Origin: an uncultured Pseudomonadota bacterium
GTDB taxonomy: Bacteria; Myxococcota_A; UBA9042; CAIXZC01
NCBI GenBank assembly: GCA_937884235.1
Contig: CALGBT010000410.1
Coordinates: 1-8,491 of the forward strand
DNA: 8,491 nt
Direction of reading: 5' to 3'
The notes under the pieces are model-generated. The model saw nothing but the letters and a program-made list of their open reading frames with translations, had not been told where the DNA came from and ran no database searches. Position numbers and translations under genes: made by a program. Shown one piece after another: positions 5,771 to 8,491 of this stretch. How positions within the stretch are numbered: the first letter of the stretch is position 1; each line of letters begins with the position of its first letter.

Positions 5771-6649
5771 TCAGCTCTCCGCGGAAATACCGGCCGCAAC
5801 GAGGGCCTCGCTCACCCGTTCCTCACTTTGCGGCGTGATGGGAACCAGGGGCAGACGCAGCTCGTTGCGGATGAACCCAAGGCGATGCAGGGCATACTTC
5901 GCCGGCCCCGGATTCACTTCACAAAAGAGCGCCTGAAAAAGCGGCAACAACTTGAAATGGAGAGTGCGAGCTTCGTCCACCCGCCCTTCCTGAAAGGCCC
6001 GATAGAGACGGGCCATGGGGCGGGGCGCAACATTGCCAACGGTGGTGATACAACCATGCCCACCCAGCGCATAGAGCGCCAACGAAAGGGAATCTTCACC
6101 CGAAAAAACCGAAAACGTCGAACCGCAACGCCTCAGTAATTCCCCAAACTGGTCCATCGAACCAGCGGCATCCTTGATGCCCACGATGCTAGGATGATGG
6201 GAGAGAGACTCAACAACTTCGGGGGACATGTTGCTCCCGGTACGACCGGGCACGTTATACAGAACGATGGGCAGTCCACCGTCATCAGCCACTTTCGTAA
6301 AGTGGGCCACCAGCCCGGCAGGAGAAGGCTTGTTGTAATAAGGCGAAACGACGAGAGCCGCTCTGGCCCCCAGTTCTCGGGCACGCTGAGTCTTCTTGAC
6401 CACGGCCTCGGTATCATTGGAGCCAGTGCCGGCAATCACCGGCAACCCTCGACTCTCAGCAACGCAGGTGGTAACCACCAATTCCCATTCCGCCTGAGTC
6501 AGGGTCGGTGCCTCCCCGGTGGTGCCACAGGCAACGACTCCCTCCACTCCGCCGTCGAGAACGTGATTAATCAACGCCCGCAATGCAGCCAGGTCTACCA
6601 CCCCCCCATTGAAGGGCGTCACCAACGCCGGAAAAGTCCCCTCCAACAT
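5771..6649 (-). CDS. dapA: 4-hydroxy-tetrahydrodipicolinate synthase
   Basis: Condenses pyruvate with aspartate semialdehyde, the first committed step to diaminopimelate and lysine. A 292-residue TIM barrel of normal length. Active-site residues fall where expected: CGTTGE at 41-46 (T43/T44), Y105 in SPYYNKPS, Y131 and R136 in YNVPGRTG, and the Schiff-base lysine K159 in GIKDAAG (E. coli T44/T45, Y107, Y133, R138, K161). At the lysine feedback site, E. coli H53 and H56 correspond to Q52 and W55, while N78 and Y104 are kept, so feedback inhibition may be weak or absent. ATG 6649 is chosen over the GTG one codon upstream because GGAGGG lies six bases before it; its A is the last base of the preceding TGA. 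Confidence 0.97.
   Translation of the reverse strand: MLEGTFPALVTPFNGGVVDLAALRALINHVLDGGVEGVVACGTTGEAPTLTQAEWELVVTTCVAESRGLPVIAGTGSNDTEAVVKKTQRARELGARAALVVSPYYNKPSPAGLVAHFTKVADDGGLPIVLYNVPGRTGSNMSPEVVESLSHHPSIVGIKDAAGSMDQFGELLRRCGSTFSVFSGEDSLSLALYALGGHGCITTVGNVAPRPMARLYRAFQEGRVDEARTLHFKLLPLFQALFCEVNPGPAKYALHRLGFIRNELRLPLVPITPQSEERVSEALVAAGISAES
5777..5780 (-). promoter_or_regulatory. Ribosome-binding site fixing the dapB start
   Basis: The minus strand reads GGAG-AGCTGAG-ATG, a seven-base spacer to ATG 5769. It lies within the last codons of dapA and decides against the longer open frame that starts ten codons upstream. Confidence 0.6.
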
Positions 6650-7260
6650 CACCTTCCCTCCAACGGCGAACGGTCTGTCCGTTGAATCGCATCATCAATC
6701 CCATCGAGGACCCGGGGATCGGTCTCCCGCAGCTGCAAAGTCTTCAGCAGCGGCAGGACGTTGCGCGTCCCAATAGTGGCCAGGGCCTGGACCGCAGTCA
6801 GTCGCATGTCCGGGTCGGGGTCCAGGGTATAGTCCTTGACCGTGTCAAAGGCCTCCGAGCCAACCGAACGCGCCGTCGCCTCCAGCGCTGCCAGTCGATA
6901 TGGCTTGTCCCAGTTGGGGTCGGTCAACACCGACCGCAGCAGCGTACGGGCCCGCCTGTTCTGAAAGTATCCCAGACAGAAAATGGCCCTAACGCGGGTC
7001 TTCGAATCAGCGCGGCGGTTGTTGATGACATCCACGAGGTCGGAATCGGCACCGTCCCCCAGCCCTCGGATCTGTCGCTCGGTGGGCATGGGCTCCGCCG
7101 CCAGCAGCGCGGCCACCTGGTCCTTGCGAGTAAGCCTGCGCGGACGCGGCGTGGGCATCGACATGCCCATGCGCGAGCCGGAATCGTTCTTGACTGGTTC
7201 CTGTGGACACCCGGGGAGGAGAATAAGCAACGCGCAGCAGCTGAGTCCAATTCGTCTCAT
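6649..7260 (-). CDS. HEAT-repeat lipoprotein of unknown function
   Basis: A 203-residue secreted protein. Residues 1-18 form a lipoprotein signal: MRR, a hydrophobic core, then lipobox LPGC with C18 lipidated. A polar, Met/Pro/Arg-rich linker runs to about residue 43. From about 45 to 195 it is helical with HEAT-like units: RVRAIFCLGYFQNRRARTLL near 89-108, a paired segment RLAALEATARSVGSEAF near 122-138, DMRLTAVQALATIG near 151-164, and DPRVLDGIDDAIQR near 181-194. Such alpha-solenoids bind proteins and have no catalytic motif. The ATG shares one base with the ffh stop (TAATG); only a weak purine-rich stretch precedes it, so it probably relies on coupling to ffh translation. Its stop shares one base with the dapA start. 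Partner unknown; anchoring in the outer or inner membrane facing the periplasm is inferred from the signal. Confidence 0.8.
   Translation of the reverse strand: MRRIGLSCCALLILLPGCPQEPVKNDSGSRMGMSMPTPRPRRLTRKDQVAALLAAEPMPTERQIRGLGDGADSDLVDVINNRRADSKTRVRAIFCLGYFQNRRARTLLRSVLTDPNWDKPYRLAALEATARSVGSEAFDTVKDYTLDPDPDMRLTAVQALATIGTRNVLPLLKTLQLRETDPRVLDGIDDAIQRTDRSPLEGR
6656..6661 (-). promoter_or_regulatory. Ribosome-binding site fixing the dapA start
   Basis: The minus strand reads GGAGGG-AAGGTG-ATG. The spacer is six bases to ATG 6649 but only three to the GTG at 6652, so the ATG is preferred. It is one of the strongest ribosome-binding sites in the window and lies inside the end of the HEAT-repeat lipoprotein gene. 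Confidence 0.65.
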
Positions 7261-8491
7261 TAGCGTTTCTTCTTCTTTTTGGTGTTCTTCTTCCGTTGCT
7301 TGGCCGCATCCTTGGCCTTCTTGCGAGTCTTACTTACATCAACAAAGCGCTTGGTCTTTTTCTTCCCGGCGCGACCATCCTCCTCGGGCATCATCGGGAA
7401 CATATCGCCCATGTCCATACCCTTCATGGCCTTGGCCTGCGCCAACTGCTTGAAACCCGGAATGCGCCCCAGGAGCCCGGGGGACTTCCCCACCGCACTC
7501 ATCATCTGCCGCATCCCCTGGAACCGCTGCATGAGGTCCGTCACATCCTTGGCCGTGCGACCAGAACCACGGGCGATGCGCACACTTCGCTTCTCGTCGA
7601 TGATTTCGGGATTGGCCCGCTCTTCCGGCGTCATGGACTGGATCATTGACTCGATCCGCACCAGGGCCTTGTCGTCGATGGTCATTCCCTCAGGCAGCCC
7701 ATCTGGAAAGAAGGGGAGCTTGTCCATGACATCCTGGAGCGGCCCCAACTTCTTGAGAGTCTTGATCTGTTCCAGGAACTGCACCAGGTTGAAGTCCCCG
7801 GTGAGCATTTTCCGGGCATCCTCTTCGGCCTTCTCGGCATCAACAACCTGCTCGAAATCCTGCATCAGGCCGACGACGTCACCCAGGCCGAGGATACGGG
7901 TGGCCAGACCCTCGGGGCGGAAGCCCTCGAGCTTATCCAGCCCTTCGCCCATGCCGACCCACTTGATGGGCTTGCCGGTAACCGCCCGAATGGAGAGGGC
8001 AGCACCACCACGAGCGTCACCGTCGAGCTTGGTGAGAATGACACCGTCCAGCTCCAGCCGCCGGTTGAACTCGGCCGCGGTGTTGACGGCATCCTGACCA
8101 ATCATCGCGTCCACAACCAGGTAGATATTGTCCGCCGTGGCCAGCCGGTCAATATCCTCCAACTCGGTCATGAGCGTTTCGTCAAGGGCCAGACGGCCCG
8201 CGGTATCGAAGATGACCAGGTCCCGCTTATGCTCGAGGGCATGCTTGACCGCGGCCTTGCACATCTCGGGGGGCTTCAGGTCGGCATCGTAGAAGACCGG
8301 CACGCCCACCCGCTCACCCAGAATCATGAGTTGCTCAATGGCCGCGGGCCGGTAGACGTCAGCCGCGACGAGCAGGGGCCGGCGCCCTTCCCCCTTGTAG
8401 TTGCGGGCAAGCTTGCCGGCAGTGGTCGTCTTACCAGAGCCCTGCAAACCCACCATCATAATCGTTGTCAGCGGACGGGTCTTGCTCTCGA
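7260..8491 (-). CDS. ffh: Signal recognition particle protein Ffh, N-terminus outside window
   Basis: SRP GTPase that binds 4.5S RNA and signal sequences and hands ribosomes to FtsY at the membrane. The frame is open to the right edge, so roughly the first 95 residues (the N domain) are missing; 409 residues are visible. G-domain motifs are GLQGSGKTT (G1), DVYRPAA (G2), DTAGR (G3), TKLDGDARGG (G4) and GMGEGLDKLEGF (G5). The M domain starts near LTGDFNLVQFLEQI and contains the RNA-binding ARGSGR motif and Met-rich stretches (GMRQMM, MKGMDMGDMFPMM). It ends in a 35-residue tail with about 20 Lys/Arg, finishing KKKKKR, which is longer and more basic than E. coli Ffh. The ATG at 8459 lies inside the first GTPase strand and is not the start. 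It is the most upstream gene seen in the operon. Confidence 0.97.
   Translation of the reverse strand, partial: ESKTRPLTTIMMVGLQGSGKTTTAGKLARNYKGEGRRPLLVAADVYRPAAIEQLMILGERVGVPVFYDADLKPPEMCKAAVKHALEHKRDLVIFDTAGRLALDETLMTELEDIDRLATADNIYLVVDAMIGQDAVNTAAEFNRRLELDGVILTKLDGDARGGAALSIRAVTGKPIKWVGMGEGLDKLEGFRPEGLATRILGLGDVVGLMQDFEQVVDAEKAEEDARKMLTGDFNLVQFLEQIKTLKKLGPLQDVMDKLPFFPDGLPEGMTIDDKALVRIESMIQSMTPEERANPEIIDEKRSVRIARGSGRTAKDVTDLMQRFQGMRQMMSAVGKSPGLLGRIPGFKQLAQAKAMKGMDMGDMFPMMPEEDGRAGKKKTKRFVDVSKTRKKAKDAAKQRKKNTKKKKKR

Noticed and set aside
5770..5799. Upstream start at 5799 for dapB
   Set aside because: It would add ten residues before the Rossmann strand and overlap dapA by 29 bases. ATG 5769 has a GGAG at seven bases.
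7279..8097. Plus-strand 272-codon frame antisense to ffh, Ser/Arg/Pro-rich
   Set aside because: Its composition is what the reverse frame of Ffh codons produces. It has no domain, and the Ffh GTPase and M-domain motifs cover the same bases.
8457..8459. ATG at 8459 as the ffh start
   Set aside because: The frame continues to the window edge, and this ATG lies within the first GTPase strand just before GLQGSGKTT. The N domain must lie beyond the edge.

Overview
The window is a GC-rich bacterial chromosome segment, compact and with high third-position GC. The gene content suggests a deltaproteobacterium in the old broad sense (Myxococcota, Bradymonadota or Desulfuromonadota type). The main reasons are a nadC-birA-coaX block, a small lipoprotein ending in what looks like the AgmX/PglI ('myxobacterial') C-terminal domain, and a type 4 Fe-S uracil-DNA glycosylase. 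No mobile element, CRISPR array, tRNA or rRNA was seen. The taxonomic call is inference.

Layout. At the left edge (2-451, + strand) is the 3' end of a probable outer-membrane beta-barrel or surface protein gene, followed by a good intrinsic terminator (459-499). A 141-base convergent intergenic region follows (452-592), with further stem-loops. The rest, 593-8491, is one uninterrupted minus-strand gene train. In transcription order (right to left) it is: ffh (5' end outside the window), a HEAT-repeat lipoprotein, dapA, dapB, nadC, birA, coaX, a type 4 uracil-DNA glycosylase, an AgmX/PglI-domain lipoprotein, and a HAD phosphatase. Every junction is an overlap or a gap of at most 15 bases, and many are ATGA/GTGA/TAATG stop-start fusions. 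No promoter or terminator was found inside the train.

Function. The train mixes core metabolism with surface and maintenance functions. Ffh targets membrane proteins co-translationally. DapA and DapB carry out the first two committed steps of the diaminopimelate/lysine pathway. NadC makes nicotinate mononucleotide for NAD. BirA attaches biotin to carboxylase carrier domains. CoaX phosphorylates pantothenate for CoA. The type 4 glycosylase removes uracil from DNA. The two lipoproteins and the HAD phosphatase have no defined substrate or partner. NadC, BirA, CoaX and the Dap enzymes form a cofactor and cell-wall-precursor biosynthesis group.

Several starts were set shorter than the longest open frame from stop-start overlap and ribosome-binding-site spacing: HAD phosphatase at 1261 (GTG), AgmX-like lipoprotein at 1769, dapB at 5769 and dapA at 6649. 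I see no strong case for a wholly new system. The points most worth a second look are the two uncharacterised lipoproteins embedded in a housekeeping operon, the very basic Ffh tail, and the substituted lysine-feedback site of DapA.
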